Assembly: GCA_946545015.1 (NCBI GenBank)
Contig: CAMNMV010000003.1
Span: 1-56,967, forward strand
DNA: 56,967 nt
Direction: 5' to 3'
From: an uncultured Clostridium sp.
Lineage (GTDB): Bacteria; Bacillota; Clostridia; TANB77; CAG-508
Positions 33,062 through 43,113 of the stretch are shown in pieces (within the stretch, counting starts at the first letter, position 1; the number at the start of each line of letters is the position of its first letter). The translations under genes and the position numbers were made by a program. The notes under the pieces were generated by a model. It was not told where the DNA came from, searched no databases, and worked only from the letters and a program-made list of their open reading frames with translations.

Positions 33062-33090
33062 ATTATATCACGCATATATAATTTTATCAA
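33062..33090 (-). promoter_or_regulatory. Promoter of the foreign purA
   Basis: Minus strand TTGATA (33090-33085), 17-base spacer, TATAAT (33067-33062). Confidence 0.75.
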
Positions 33091-33107
33091 TGTTTTATGT
33101 TAATAAA

Positions 33108-33149
33108 TTAATAGAAGCATACTACAACAAGTGTAATATACTTCTATTA
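33108..33149 (-). terminator. Terminator after the small Cys-rich gene
   Basis: TAATAGAAG...CTTCTATTA stem of about 10 pairs around a 22-base interior, followed by a T-rich run on the minus strand. It separates the small gene from the purA promoter. Confidence 0.65.
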
Positions 33150-33212
33150 TTACTAATAATAATTTATTTTAATCTTCTTTTGCACTATTTATCTTTAGTT
33201 ATCTTATGGAAA

Positions 33213-33329
33213 TTAGCAACAACCTCTATTGTTACCGCAGCAGCAACAAATTAATAATATAAGAATTATTATCCAGCAGCAGTTATCATCACCGAATCCA
33301 AAACCTCCGCATCCTCTGTTCTCTGGCAT
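33213..33329 (-). CDS. Small Cys-rich glycine-rich protein, possible spore coat
   Basis: A 38-residue product, MPENRGCGGFGFGDDN followed by C-C-W, an aliphatic core I-I-I-L-I-L-L-I, then C-C-C-C-G-N-N-R-G-C-C and stop. Nine of 38 residues are Cys. The layout (Gly-rich start, one short hydrophobic helix) is like YjcZ/YhaL-type tiny spore proteins of Bacillota, but with Cys clusters. The ATG follows AAAGGGGGG. A sigma-K-type promoter lies about 60 bases upstream, and a terminator follows. It is inferred to be a late mother-cell coat or crust protein; the small reading frame itself is well supported. Confidence 0.7.
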   Translation of the reverse strand: MPENRGCGGFGFGDDNCCWIIILILLICCCCGNNRGCC

Positions 33330-33387
33330 AGTTTAGCCCCCCTTTCGAAAGAAGTTTTTCTTTCTTTTGTTGTTCCTTTGTATGATA

Positions 33388-33414
33388 TATAATATGAGGA
33401 TGCATTTTTTTTGT
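33388..33414 (-). promoter_or_regulatory. Sigma-K-type promoter of the small Cys-rich gene
   Basis: Minus strand AC (33414-33413), exactly 16 bases, then CATATTATA (33396-33388), matching the AC-N16-CATAnnnTA sigma-K consensus. No sigma-A pair of equal quality is seen here. AT-richness raises the chance of accidental matches. Confidence 0.55.
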
Positions 33415-33446
33415 TACAAATTTATCAAAAAAAAAATAGATGATTA

Positions 33447-34334
33447 TTAATCATCTATTTCAAAACCATCTTTTTTTGAAGCATCATCTTTAGAATCCTC
33501 CTTTTTAGCGGGATTCATAACTATTTTGTTTCTATTATTCCTTATAATTTGATTTTCATATATATCAGGTTGTTTTCCAATTGATATAGTCCATCTTCCG
33601 ATTTTCTTTTTTTCTATTATTCCATATTTTTTATTTATTTTTTCTTCAAATTCAGGTATCAAATCTTCAAATCCTAGTTTCTTTAATTCCTTTCGTATTC
33701 CCATTCCTTCGATATATACATATATATCTTCATCTTCTATCACTTTTTTATCTAACTTTTTAATTAATGAATCTATAATATTAGATTTTAAATTGTAATT
33801 TAAAACTTTTTCGCACCTTACATTATAATCATCAATTTCTTCTAACACTAAGCTTTCATCTACTTTATTCAACTTATTTTTAGGTTTAGGTTTAAACAAA
33901 CTTTTAATTTTATCTACAATACTTGGACTTTTTATATCTATATATTTACTACTTGGAGATTTATGCCCTTCAATAATACCTGAAATTAATGATAAATCTC
34001 TATTTCCTTCATTAACATTTTCAAATATATCATCTGTAATAGCGCTTCTTATATAAGGCATATTCTTTTCTGTTAATAACCCTACTTTTTTTAGTTCTTC
34101 ATCAATCTCTTCTACCTTTTCATATGCAATTCCTGATAACCTTGGTAACTTATCTACTATTTTTATATTTTTTTCTTTTTGATTTCTATGTATTCTTTCT
34201 TTTTCCATTTCTTCTAAATGGAATTCCATTGAAATCTTTTGATAAATATAATTGTAATCCTTAAAAGTCTTATTATGTTGTTCTATATAGTCTTTAAAAG
34301 TAGCTTCAATTTTTCTCTTTGTTTTGTTTTTCAT
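33447..34334 (-). CDS. Hypothetical charged cytosolic protein
   Basis: A 295-residue, Lys/Glu-rich protein without signal peptide or membrane segments. Residues 5-60 are helical and may form a coiled coil (E-F-H-L-E-E-M-E-K-E-R-I-H-R). A basic linker K-S-L-F-K-P-K-P-K-N-K lies near 145-157. Near 215-260 come GMGIRKELKKLGFEDLIPEF and IGRWTISIGKQPDIYENQ, which look like an ordered domain. The tail is Lys/Asp-rich. I recognise no family. It is the next gene downstream of the acyl-CoA ligase (27 bp gap) and is likely co-transcribed with it. Confidence 0.75.
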   Translation of the reverse strand: MKNKTKRKIEATFKDYIEQHNKTFKDYNYIYQKISMEFHLEEMEKERIHRNQKEKNIKIVDKLPRLSGIAYEKVEEIDEELKKVGLLTEKNMPYIRSAITDDIFENVNEGNRDLSLISGIIEGHKSPSSKYIDIKSPSIVDKIKSLFKPKPKNKLNKVDESLVLEEIDDYNVRCEKVLNYNLKSNIIDSLIKKLDKKVIEDEDIYVYIEGMGIRKELKKLGFEDLIPEFEEKINKKYGIIEKKKIGRWTISIGKQPDIYENQIIRNNRNKIVMNPAKKEDSKDDASKKDGFEIDD

Positions 34335-34361
34335 TAATGCTCCTTTTTGAAAATAATAATT

Positions 34362-36044
34362 CTATCTTTTTATTTTATTTGTAGTTGTTTTATCAAATTC
34401 TTCTTTTCTTATCTCAATTTCAGATATTCTTTTATAAATAGGTAATTCTTTTGTAATTTCTCTAATGTCTAATTTTAATTTTTCGTGAATATCATCTACC
34501 TTTAATTCTTCAACTTTTTCTTGATTTAAGAATACCTCAGCAATAAGCGCAGTTTCTTGCCCCAATTCATTTTTCTTTCCTTTTACTATAACTTCTTGAA
34601 CATATGGAATTCTTGATATATACACTTCAATTTCTTCTGGATATACATTTTTACCATTATCCAAAACAATTAAGTTTTTCTTTCTTCCATTTATAACAAG
34701 TTGCCCTCTTTCATTAAAGTGTCCATAATCTTCTGTGTTAAACCATCCGTCTTTTAAAACTTTATCTGTTCTTTCTTTGTCTTTGTAATATCCCATCATT
34801 ACGATATCACCTTTAACACAAACTTCCCCGTCTCCATTTTCATTTACATTTTCAAATTTTATTTCATTACATGGTAATACTACCCCAACAGTATTACTAT
34901 CATTAAATCCTTTTCTATTTACACTTACTAATGGAGAACATTCAGAAATTCCATATCCATTATATAACTCAATTCCAATATCATTAAAAAATTTTCCAAC
35001 ATCAGGACGAATTGGTGCACTACCACATATAATTTCTTTTAGATTCCCCCCAAATGCATCATATATTGATTTAAATAATTTTTTTCTTAAATCAATTCCT
35101 ATTTTTAATAATGCATTACTTATTGGTATTATTTTCTTCAATGTTTTTGCTTTTCCTGTTTTTTCAGCATTTGCCCATATATTTTTATAAAATACTTCTG
35201 TGAATGCTGGAACTAAATAAATATAATCAGGTTTAAATAATTGTAAGTTTTTCAATACATTTTTTAAACTATCGTTTATGCATACTGTAGTTTGTTTATG
35301 TAATGATATTATTGTCCCTGCTACTGATTCATAAGTATGATGATATGGTAAAACTGATAAACATTTTGTTTTTATTTCAGCTATTTGTAATCCATAATTA
35401 GCAACACTAATTAAGTTATGTTCTGTAAGCATAACACCTTTTGGCTCTCCTGTTGTTCCAGATGTGTATACTAGCATTTTTAAGCTATTTGGATCACCTT
35501 GTAAATCAGTAAATGATGTATTTCCTGCTTTTAATTCTTTTCTTCCTTCTTCTTTGAATTTATCGAATGATAAAATATTATCTGATATGTCTTCTTTATT
35601 ATTAAATCCAATAAAATATTTTATTTCAGGAACTTGTTTTTGAATCTCACTTATCCATTTTTCATATCTTCCTGAATAAAATAATACTTCACTATCACTG
35701 TGTTTTAATACTTTAATTATTCCTTCTATTGTTAATTCTTTATCTATTGGAACAAGTACTCCTGTACTTTGCATTACTGTTATATATACGTTAATCCATT
35801 TATAACTATTTTCTCCAATTACAGCTATATGTTTATCATGCATTCCAATTTTAGCAAGAGCTGTTCCTAAGCTTTCTGTTTCTTCTTTAAATTCTTTATA
35901 TGTTACATGTACTATTTTTTCTTTATCATTTTCATCTTTAAATTGATATGCATCTCTGTCTGGCACTTCTTTTGTAGCATATTGTAATAATTCTTTTACT
36001 GAATTAGCCATTCTTACTTCTTGTAATTTTGGATTTTTCTTCAT
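34362..36044 (-). CDS. AMP-dependent acyl-CoA synthetase/ligase
   Basis: A 560-residue adenylate-forming enzyme of the long-chain fatty acid CoA ligase group. The P-loop is LVYTSGTTGEPKGVMLTEHN, the A5 motif is YNGYGISECSPLVSVNR, A7/A8 are WFNTEDYGHFNERGQL and INGRKKNLIVLDNGKNVYPEE, and the A10 Lys is in FDKTTTNKIKR at the C-terminus. It activates a fatty acid with ATP and transfers it to CoA. The ATG at 36044 has AAGGAGAG; a Met eight codons earlier is unlikely. It has a consensus promoter and is followed by the hypothetical gene at 33447. Confidence 0.92.
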   Translation of the reverse strand: MKKNPKLQEVRMANSVKELLQYATKEVPDRDAYQFKDENDKEKIVHVTYKEFKEETESLGTALAKIGMHDKHIAVIGENSYKWINVYITVMQSTGVLVPIDKELTIEGIIKVLKHSDSEVLFYSGRYEKWISEIQKQVPEIKYFIGFNNKEDISDNILSFDKFKEEGRKELKAGNTSFTDLQGDPNSLKMLVYTSGTTGEPKGVMLTEHNLISVANYGLQIAEIKTKCLSVLPYHHTYESVAGTIISLHKQTTVCINDSLKNVLKNLQLFKPDYIYLVPAFTEVFYKNIWANAEKTGKAKTLKKIIPISNALLKIGIDLRKKLFKSIYDAFGGNLKEIICGSAPIRPDVGKFFNDIGIELYNGYGISECSPLVSVNRKGFNDSNTVGVVLPCNEIKFENVNENGDGEVCVKGDIVMMGYYKDKERTDKVLKDGWFNTEDYGHFNERGQLVINGRKKNLIVLDNGKNVYPEEIEVYISRIPYVQEVIVKGKKNELGQETALIAEVFLNQEKVEELKVDDIHEKLKLDIREITKELPIYKRISEIEIRKEEFDKTTTNKIKR

Positions 36045-36100
36045 AATAAATCTCTCCTTTGAATTCATAAATCAATCTATAAATTCCTTAAATTTTCTTA

Positions 36101-36129
36101 AGTATATATTTTTTTCACTATTTAGTCAA
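36101..36129 (-). promoter_or_regulatory. Promoter of the acyl-CoA ligase gene
   Basis: Minus strand TTGACT (36129-36124), 17-base spacer, TATACT (36106-36101). Confidence 0.75.
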
Positions 36130-36182
36130 TAAAATATAAAAAACAATAAAAAAAAAATGTAGTTGATATAAACTACATTTTA

Positions 36183-36258
36183 TGGTGGCTCGAAGTGGAA
36201 TCGAACCACTGACACGGGGATTTTCAGTCCCCTGCTCTACCAACTGAGCTATCGAGCC
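36183..36258 (-). tRNA. tRNA-Phe (GAA)
   Basis: Reads GGCTCGATAGCTCAGTTGG at the 5' end, anticodon loop CTGAAAATC with GAA, T-loop GGTTCGATTCC, acceptor TCGAGCC and an encoded ACCA end. All four stems form. Confidence 0.97.
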
Positions 36259-36283
36259 AAATATTATTTCTATATAAAAAAAA

Positions 36284-36360
36284 TGGCGACCCGGAACGGG
36301 CTCGAACCGTCGACCTCTAGCGTGACAGGCTAGCGTTCTAACCAACTGAACTACCGGGCC
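36284..36360 (-). tRNA. tRNA-Asp (GTC)
   Basis: Starts GGCCCGGTAGTTCAGTTGG, anticodon loop CCTGTCACG with GTC, T-loop GGTTCGAGCCC, acceptor CCGGGTC and GCCA end. The CCA is encoded. Confidence 0.96.
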
Positions 36361-36376
36361 ATATTTTATAAAAAAA

Positions 36377-36452
36377 TGGTGGTCGCTATAGGGCTCGAAC
36401 CTATGACCCCCTGCTTGTAAGGCAGATGCTCTCCCAGCTGAGCTAAGCGACC
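36377..36452 (-). tRNA. tRNA-Val (TAC)
   Basis: Starts GGTCGCTTAGCTCAGCTGG, anticodon loop CCTTACAAG with TAC, T-loop GGTTCGAGCCC, acceptor AGCGACC and encoded ACCA. First of the three tRNAs after the promoter. Confidence 0.97.
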
Positions 36453-36471
36453 ATTTCTTTCGACGTTTTTT

Positions 36472-36500
36472 AGTATACTAGATTTTTTTAATGTTGTCAA
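36472..36500 (-). promoter_or_regulatory. Promoter of the tRNA Val-Asp-Phe cluster
   Basis: Minus strand TTGACA (36500-36495), 17-base spacer, TATACT (36477-36472), about 20 bases before tRNA-Val. Confidence 0.85.
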
Positions 36501-36546
36501 TACATTTTTAAAATTTTTTTTAATTTTTTTGATTTTTAAAGAATTT

Positions 36547-36580
36547 TTTAAGGACGAAGTTATTTTTCTTCGTCCTTAAA
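36547..36580. terminator. Hairpin after groEL
   Basis: Perfect stem TTTAAGGACGAAG / CTTCGTCCTTAAA, six bases past the groEL stop codon. The stem is strong but followed by A and mixed bases, not a T-run, so it may be a 3' stabilising hairpin. Confidence 0.5.
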
Positions 36581-36585
36581 AGATA

Positions 36586-38554
<1,969 letters not shown>

Positions 38555-38565
38555 TTAAAATTTTA

Positions 38566-38592
38566 TTAGCACTCATTGTGTTTGACTGCTAA
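38566..38592. promoter_or_regulatory. CIRCE operator of groES-groEL
   Basis: TTAGCACTC, nine bases, GACTGCTAA: one mismatch from the CIRCE consensus (GAGTGCTAA). It is the binding site of the heat-shock repressor HrcA and lies between the promoter and groES. Confidence 0.93.
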
Positions 38593-38593
38593 T

Positions 38594-38622
38594 AATTTAT
38601 ACCCGTTAGCGTAAAAAGTCAA
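38594..38622 (-). promoter_or_regulatory. Promoter of groES-groEL
   Basis: Minus strand TTGACT (38622-38617) and a TATAAATT -10 region (38601-38594), giving 15 to 17 bases of spacing according to the hexamer chosen. Confidence 0.65.
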
Positions 38623-38697
38623 TACTTTTTTCATATTTTTCACATAAAGTTCACAAATCTATTATATGTACAAACAATACAAAAAAGAACTGATAAA

Positions 38698-39459
38698 TCA
38701 GTTCTTAAAATCTTCTTTATATGATGCCATTTTCCAAGCTTTTAAATTTATTGGTTCTACATGTACTCCACAATAATCACAATTTCCTGCTCCAAGTCTT
38801 CTTAATGGTGCTCCACAGTTTGGACAATGTACTCCAAATGCCTCTTTATCATATCCTACTTTTTGTTCATCATAAACATATACAAATTCACAAGTATATC
38901 TTGTTTGTTTTTTTACATCTTCGTAATTTGTGTCTTTTTTTACATTGCTTTTATAATAATATTCCACACTTGAAGATGTTGTTATTGTTGCTTTTCCATG
39001 TTTTTTTTCATAATTTTTTATAGCATGTCTATTAAATGCAACTTGATCATACTTTATTTGAATATCTTGATTTTTCATATCTTCTACTATATCTTGCATT
39101 TTTGACCACATCAAAACTAAATCTGGATCTTTAACAATTTCTTCTGCAGAATGATTTTCAATTCCTGTAAATATTTTTCTTAAGTTCTTTTCAATTAATG
39201 AAAATAATACATCTTTATTAAAATCTGAAAAATCTCTTAATATTGGTTCTTCTAATAATTTAGTCATTCCACTTACATCTTTAGGTCTTGCATATTCTTG
39301 TTTTTTCAGGTCTTTTGCATATTTAAATGCATCTTTCACATCCCTGTATACATTTCCTCCAAATTTAACTCTTACTATTATTAGTATCAAAAAAATAATG
39401 AAAAAAATTACTGCTATTATTCCAAAAAAAGCACCTAATAAGCCCCATATAAAGCTCAT
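38698..39459 (-). CDS. TIM44-like membrane protein with zinc ribbon
   Basis: A 253-residue protein with an N-terminal membrane segment (residues 5-30), a linker, a TIM44-like domain (about 70-200; DFNKDVLFSLIEKNLRKIF, later QIKYDQVAFNRHAIKNYEKK), and a C-terminal zinc ribbon (CPNCGAPLRRLGAGNCDYCG, two CxxC pairs). Related clostridial proteins are annotated Tim44-like or zinc-ribbon transporters, but no transport role is shown. It follows pyrG by 18 bp and is probably read from the same message. Confidence 0.75.
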   Translation of the reverse strand: MSFIWGLLGAFFGIIAVIFFIIFLILIIVRVKFGGNVYRDVKDAFKYAKDLKKQEYARPKDVSGMTKLLEEPILRDFSDFNKDVLFSLIEKNLRKIFTGIENHSAEEIVKDPDLVLMWSKMQDIVEDMKNQDIQIKYDQVAFNRHAIKNYEKKHGKATITTSSSVEYYYKSNVKKDTNYEDVKKQTRYTCEFVYVYDEQKVGYDKEAFGVHCPNCGAPLRRLGAGNCDYCGVHVEPINLKAWKMASYKEDFKN

Positions 39460-39477
39460 ATTATTTCTCCTTCTCTA

Positions 39478-41094
39478 TTATTTATTTTTTAATTCTTTTG
39501 CTGCTCCAACTAATCCAACAAATAATGGTGATGGACTATTAGGTCTAGATTTTAGCTCTGGATGAAATTGTCCTGCTATGAAGAATGGATGATCTTTTTG
39601 TTCCATTTCAACTATTTCAACTAAATTTCCATTTGGTGATGTTCCTGAACAAATTAATCCAGCATTTTCTAATCTTTCTTTATAACTATTATTGTATTCA
39701 AATCTATGTCTATGTCTTTCTGAAATTTGAGTTTCTCCATATAACTTATGTGCTAAACTTCCTTCTTTGATTACACATGGATATGCTCCAAGTCTCATTG
39801 TTCCACCTTTTTTATCTATTCCTTTTTGTTCTTCCATAATATGTATTAAAGGATTTTTAGAATTTTCATCAAATTCTGCAGAATTTGCATCTTCTATTCC
39901 TAATACATCTCTTGCATATTCTACAACTGCCATTTGCATTCCAAGGCATATTCCTAAAAATGGTATTTTATTTTCTCTAACATATTTTATTGTTTGTATT
40001 TTTCCTTCTATACCACGATTTCCAAATCCGCCTGGAACTACAACTGCTTGTATATCTTTTAATTTTTCTTTTACATTTCCTTCATTAATTGTTTCTGAAT
40101 CTATTAATTTAACCTCAACTTTTACATCATTTGCAAATCCTGCATGATATAAGCTTTCTATTACTGATATATAAGCATCTTCAAGTCTAACATATTTACC
40201 AACAATAGCAACTTTTACTTTGTTATCTTTATCTATGTTTCTAATCTTTTCTACTAATGCTTCCCATTTTGAATTGTCTGGAACATATTTATCTAATTTT
40301 AAATGATTACATACTTCTTTAGCCAATCCCTCTTCTTCTAGCATTAATGGTACAGCATATAAGCAATCAGCTGTCTTATTTTGAATTACACTAGTTTTTC
40401 TTACATTACAAAATAGTGATAATTTTTCTCTTACACTTGTTGGTATATCTTGTTCTGTTCTACAAACTAAAATATCTGGTTGAACTCCTAAACTTTGTAA
40501 TTCTTTTACAGAGTGTTGTGTTGGTTTTGATTTTATTTCATTTGAACCAGAAATATATGGTAATAATGTTACATGTATATATAATACATCTTCAGGATTT
40601 TTTTCTAATCCAACTTGTCTTATTGCTTCAATTATTGAAAGTCCTTCAATATCTCCAACAGTTCCTCCAACTTCAGATATAACTATATCTGTGTCAGTAT
40701 CCTCAAAACTATATATTCTATCTTTGATTTCATTTGTTATATGAGGAATAACTTGTACTGTTTTTCCTAAGTAATCTCCTCTTCTTTCTTTTTCAATTAC
40801 ACTTGAATATATTTTCCCCATTGTAACACTTGAATTATGAGTTAGATTTTCATCTATAAATCTTTCATAATGTCCTAAGTCTAAATCTGTTTCAGCTCCA
40901 TCATCTGTTACAAATACTTCCCCATGCTCATATGGATTCATTGTTCCTGGATCCACATTTATATATGGGTCAAATTTTTGTATTGTTACTTTATATCCTC
41001 TGTTTTTTAACAATCTTCCTAATGACGCTGCGGTTATTCCCTTTCCTAATCCTGATACTACTCCACCTGTTACAAATATGTATTTTGTATTCAT
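39478..41094 (-). CDS. pyrG: CTP synthase
   Basis: A 538-residue enzyme making CTP from UTP with glutamine or ammonia. The N-terminal synthetase domain has [36 protein letters not shown] and [10 protein letters not shown]; the C-terminal glutamine amidotransferase has [10 protein letters not shown], the nucleophile in [13 protein letters not shown], and a catalytic His/Glu in GQFHPEL. Length is standard. The ATG has AGGAGG. Its leader contains a promoter followed at once by an intrinsic terminator, the layout of the Bacillus pyrG attenuator. Confidence 0.98.
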   Translation of the reverse strand: MNTKYIFVTGGVVSGLGKGITAASLGRLLKNRGYKVTIQKFDPYINVDPGTMNPYEHGEVFVTDDGAETDLDLGHYERFIDENLTHNSSVTMGKIYSSVIEKERRGDYLGKTVQVIPHITNEIKDRIYSFEDTDTDIVISEVGGTVGDIEGLSIIEAIRQVGLEKNPEDVLYIHVTLLPYISGSNEIKSKPTQHSVKELQSLGVQPDILVCRTEQDIPTSVREKLSLFCNVRKTSVIQNKTADCLYAVPLMLEEEGLAKEVCNHLKLDKYVPDNSKWEALVEKIRNIDKDNKVKVAIVGKYVRLEDAYISVIESLYHAGFANDVKVEVKLIDSETINEGNVKEKLKDIQAVVVPGGFGNRGIEGKIQTIKYVRENKIPFLGICLGMQMAVVEYARDVLGIEDANSAEFDENSKNPLIHIMEEQKGIDKKGGTMRLGAYPCVIKEGSLAHKLYGETQISERHRHRFEYNNSYKERLENAGLICSGTSPNGNLVEIVEMEQKDHPFFIAGQFHPELKSRPNSPSPLFVGLVGAAKELKNK

Positions 41095-41135
41095 TTTATT
41101 CCTCCTAAAACCATAATTAATTTTGCAAACAAAAA

Positions 41136-41178
41136 AAGATTAAAAAATTTGCCGGAATTTACGGTTTTTTTTAATCTT
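41136..41178 (-). terminator. Intrinsic terminator in the pyrG leader
   Basis: Minus strand AAGATTAAAAAA pairs with TTTTTTAATCTT around a CCG/CGG-closed centre, followed by TTTTTTTG. It ends recN transcripts and, because a promoter lies directly upstream of it, also stands between that promoter and pyrG. Confidence 0.88.
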
Positions 41179-41183
41179 CTATT

Positions 41184-41212
41184 ATTATAGCAAAATTTCT
41201 TTTCTTTTACAA
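41184..41212 (-). promoter_or_regulatory. Promoter of pyrG
   Basis: Minus strand TTGTAA (41212-41207), 17-base spacer, extended -10 TGCTATAAT (TATAAT at 41189-41184). Transcription would start at about 41178-41176, where the terminator stem begins. Confidence 0.75.
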
Positions 41213-41239
41213 TAGCTAATTAAAAATTTATAATTATTT

Positions 41240-42871
41240 TTATGAGACTTTTTTATTTCTTAATTCAGTTGCATACTTAATTGTTATTTCATTTACTTGT
41301 CCTGAAGATATTCTTGCTATTTCTTTTACGATTTCTTCTTCATTTAATAGTTTAACACTTGTATTTGTTCTTTCATCTATAACTTTTTTACTAATAAAAT
41401 AATTATAATCTGCCATTGCTGCAATTGAAGGCAAATGTGAAATGCAAAGTACTTGGTGATTTTTTGATATACTGTTTAACTTTTGAGCAACCATATTAGC
41501 TGCATTTCCACTAATCCCTGTATCTATTTCATCAAATACTAATATAGGCATTTTATCAGTATCTGCTAATACTTTCTTTATTGCTAACATTATTCTAGAT
41601 ATCTCTCCACCTGATGCAATTTTTATTAATTCTTTTTCATCTTCTCCAACATTTGTTGCTATAAAAAATTCTACTTGATCTTTTCCTGTTTTATAAAATT
41701 CATTTTCATTATAATCTATATGGATATTTATTTTTGCATTTTTCATTTCTAGATCAACTAATTCTTTATTTATATTTTTAATTAATACTTTAGCCCCCTT
41801 TTCTCTTTCACAATGTATTTGTTTTCCTATTTCATTCATTTGTTTTGTAATTTCTTCTAATTCTTTCTTTAGTTTTTGATTATACTTATCTAAGTTTTCT
41901 ATATGTTCTACTTCTTCTTCAATTTCCTTTTTATAATCTAAGATTTCTTTAATTGTATTTCCATATTTTCTTTTTAATGAATATATTAAATCTAATCTTT
42001 CTTCTATTTGACATCTTTCTTCTTCATCAAAATATATTTCATCATTATATGAACTTAAATCTCTTGATATTTCTTGTAATTCATAATATAAACTTTTTAA
42101 ATTACTTGCTACTTTTTCATATTTTTCATCTATATTTTCTATTTTTTCTAATGATTTTATTGCATAACTTATTGAATCTATTCCATTTTCACTAATTGCT
42201 GTATCTGCATCTAGCAATCCTTTTGTTATTTTTTCAGAATTTTGCATCATCTTTCTTTTTTCTTCTAACATATCTTCTTCTATTTCAGTTAAATTCGCTT
42301 GTTCTATTTCTTCTATTTGGTATTTTAATAAATCTAGTTTTCTTTCTCTTTCTTTATCATCACCATAATTTTGTTTTAATTCACTTTTTATTTCTAAGTA
42401 TCTATTATATTTTTCTAAGTATTTATCTTTTATCTTTTTTATATCATTTCCTATAAAATTATCCAAACATTTTAAATGTGTTTTATTATCTAATAATTCT
42501 TGATTCTTATTTTGCCCATGTATTTCTATAAATTTTGACATAAATTCTTTTAATTCATTTACAGTTACCATTCTTCCATTGATTTTACACATATTCTTAC
42601 CAGTTGTATTTATCTCTCGTGATACAATTATGTTTCCATCTATTGAATTTTCATTTTCTGGAGCATAAATACACATTTCTATAAAGGAATTTGTTTCTCC
42701 TTTTCTAATCATTTCTTTTGAAAATCTTCCTCCTGAAATAATCTCAATAGAGTCTATTATTAATGTTTTACCAGCTCCTGTTTCTCCTGTAAGCACATTT
42801 AATCCATTGTTTAAATCTATATTTATATCATCTATTATTCCTATATTTTTTATATGTAATGTTGTTATCAT
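41240..42871 (-). CDS. recN: DNA repair protein RecN
   Basis: A 543-residue SMC-like ATPase acting in double-strand break repair. Walker A is LTGETGAGKTLIIDSIEII near residue 30, long coiled coils run over about 150-370 (E/K-rich heptads), the signature is IASGGEISRIMLAIK and Walker B is PILVFDEIDTGISG. The ATG at 42871 has GGAGGAG; a frame open 23 codons further upstream lacks a site. Full-length. It shares the 3' terminator that lies in the pyrG leader. Confidence 0.97.
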   Translation of the reverse strand: MITTLHIKNIGIIDDINIDLNNGLNVLTGETGAGKTLIIDSIEIISGGRFSKEMIRKGETNSFIEMCIYAPENENSIDGNIIVSREINTTGKNMCKINGRMVTVNELKEFMSKFIEIHGQNKNQELLDNKTHLKCLDNFIGNDIKKIKDKYLEKYNRYLEIKSELKQNYGDDKERERKLDLLKYQIEEIEQANLTEIEEDMLEEKRKMMQNSEKITKGLLDADTAISENGIDSISYAIKSLEKIENIDEKYEKVASNLKSLYYELQEISRDLSSYNDEIYFDEEERCQIEERLDLIYSLKRKYGNTIKEILDYKKEIEEEVEHIENLDKYNQKLKKELEEITKQMNEIGKQIHCEREKGAKVLIKNINKELVDLEMKNAKINIHIDYNENEFYKTGKDQVEFFIATNVGEDEKELIKIASGGEISRIMLAIKKVLADTDKMPILVFDEIDTGISGNAANMVAQKLNSISKNHQVLCISHLPSIAAMADYNYFISKKVIDERTNTSVKLLNEEEIVKEIARISSGQVNEITIKYATELRNKKVS

Positions 42872-43035
42872 ATAAACTCCTCCAAATATATTAGAATTTT
42901 TGTTCGGTTTGATTATATTTTTATTTTTTATTTTTGTCAATAGTTTTTAGAAAATTTGTTTGTATTTTTTATTTGGTTAGATTTACTTTTTTCTATTAAA
43001 GTTTTTTTAAAAAACTTTTGACTTTCAGCCTAAAC

Positions 43036-43073
43036 ATCAAAAACGAGAATAAATTAATATTCTCGTTTTTGAT
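43036..43073 (-). terminator. Terminator after the cadherin-like gene
   Basis: ATCAAAAACGAGAAT and ATTCTCGTTTTTGAT, a perfect 15-bp stem with an 8-base loop. It closes the GtrB/GtrA/cadherin-like transcript. Confidence 0.88.
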
Positions 43074-43113
43074 ATTTATATTTATATCTATATTTACCTT
43101 TTTTAATTATAAA

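Noticed and set aside
32935..33090. Purine riboswitch or T-box before purA
   Set aside because: No three-way junction core with the conserved loops and no T-box sequence could be found by eye.
36118..36345. Open frame across the tRNA cluster
   Set aside because: It covers tRNA-Phe and most of tRNA-Asp; the apparent protein is a translation of tRNA sequence.
36547..36580. Canonical intrinsic terminator for groEL
   Set aside because: The stem is perfect but the following bases are A-rich, so it was kept only as a low-confidence hairpin.
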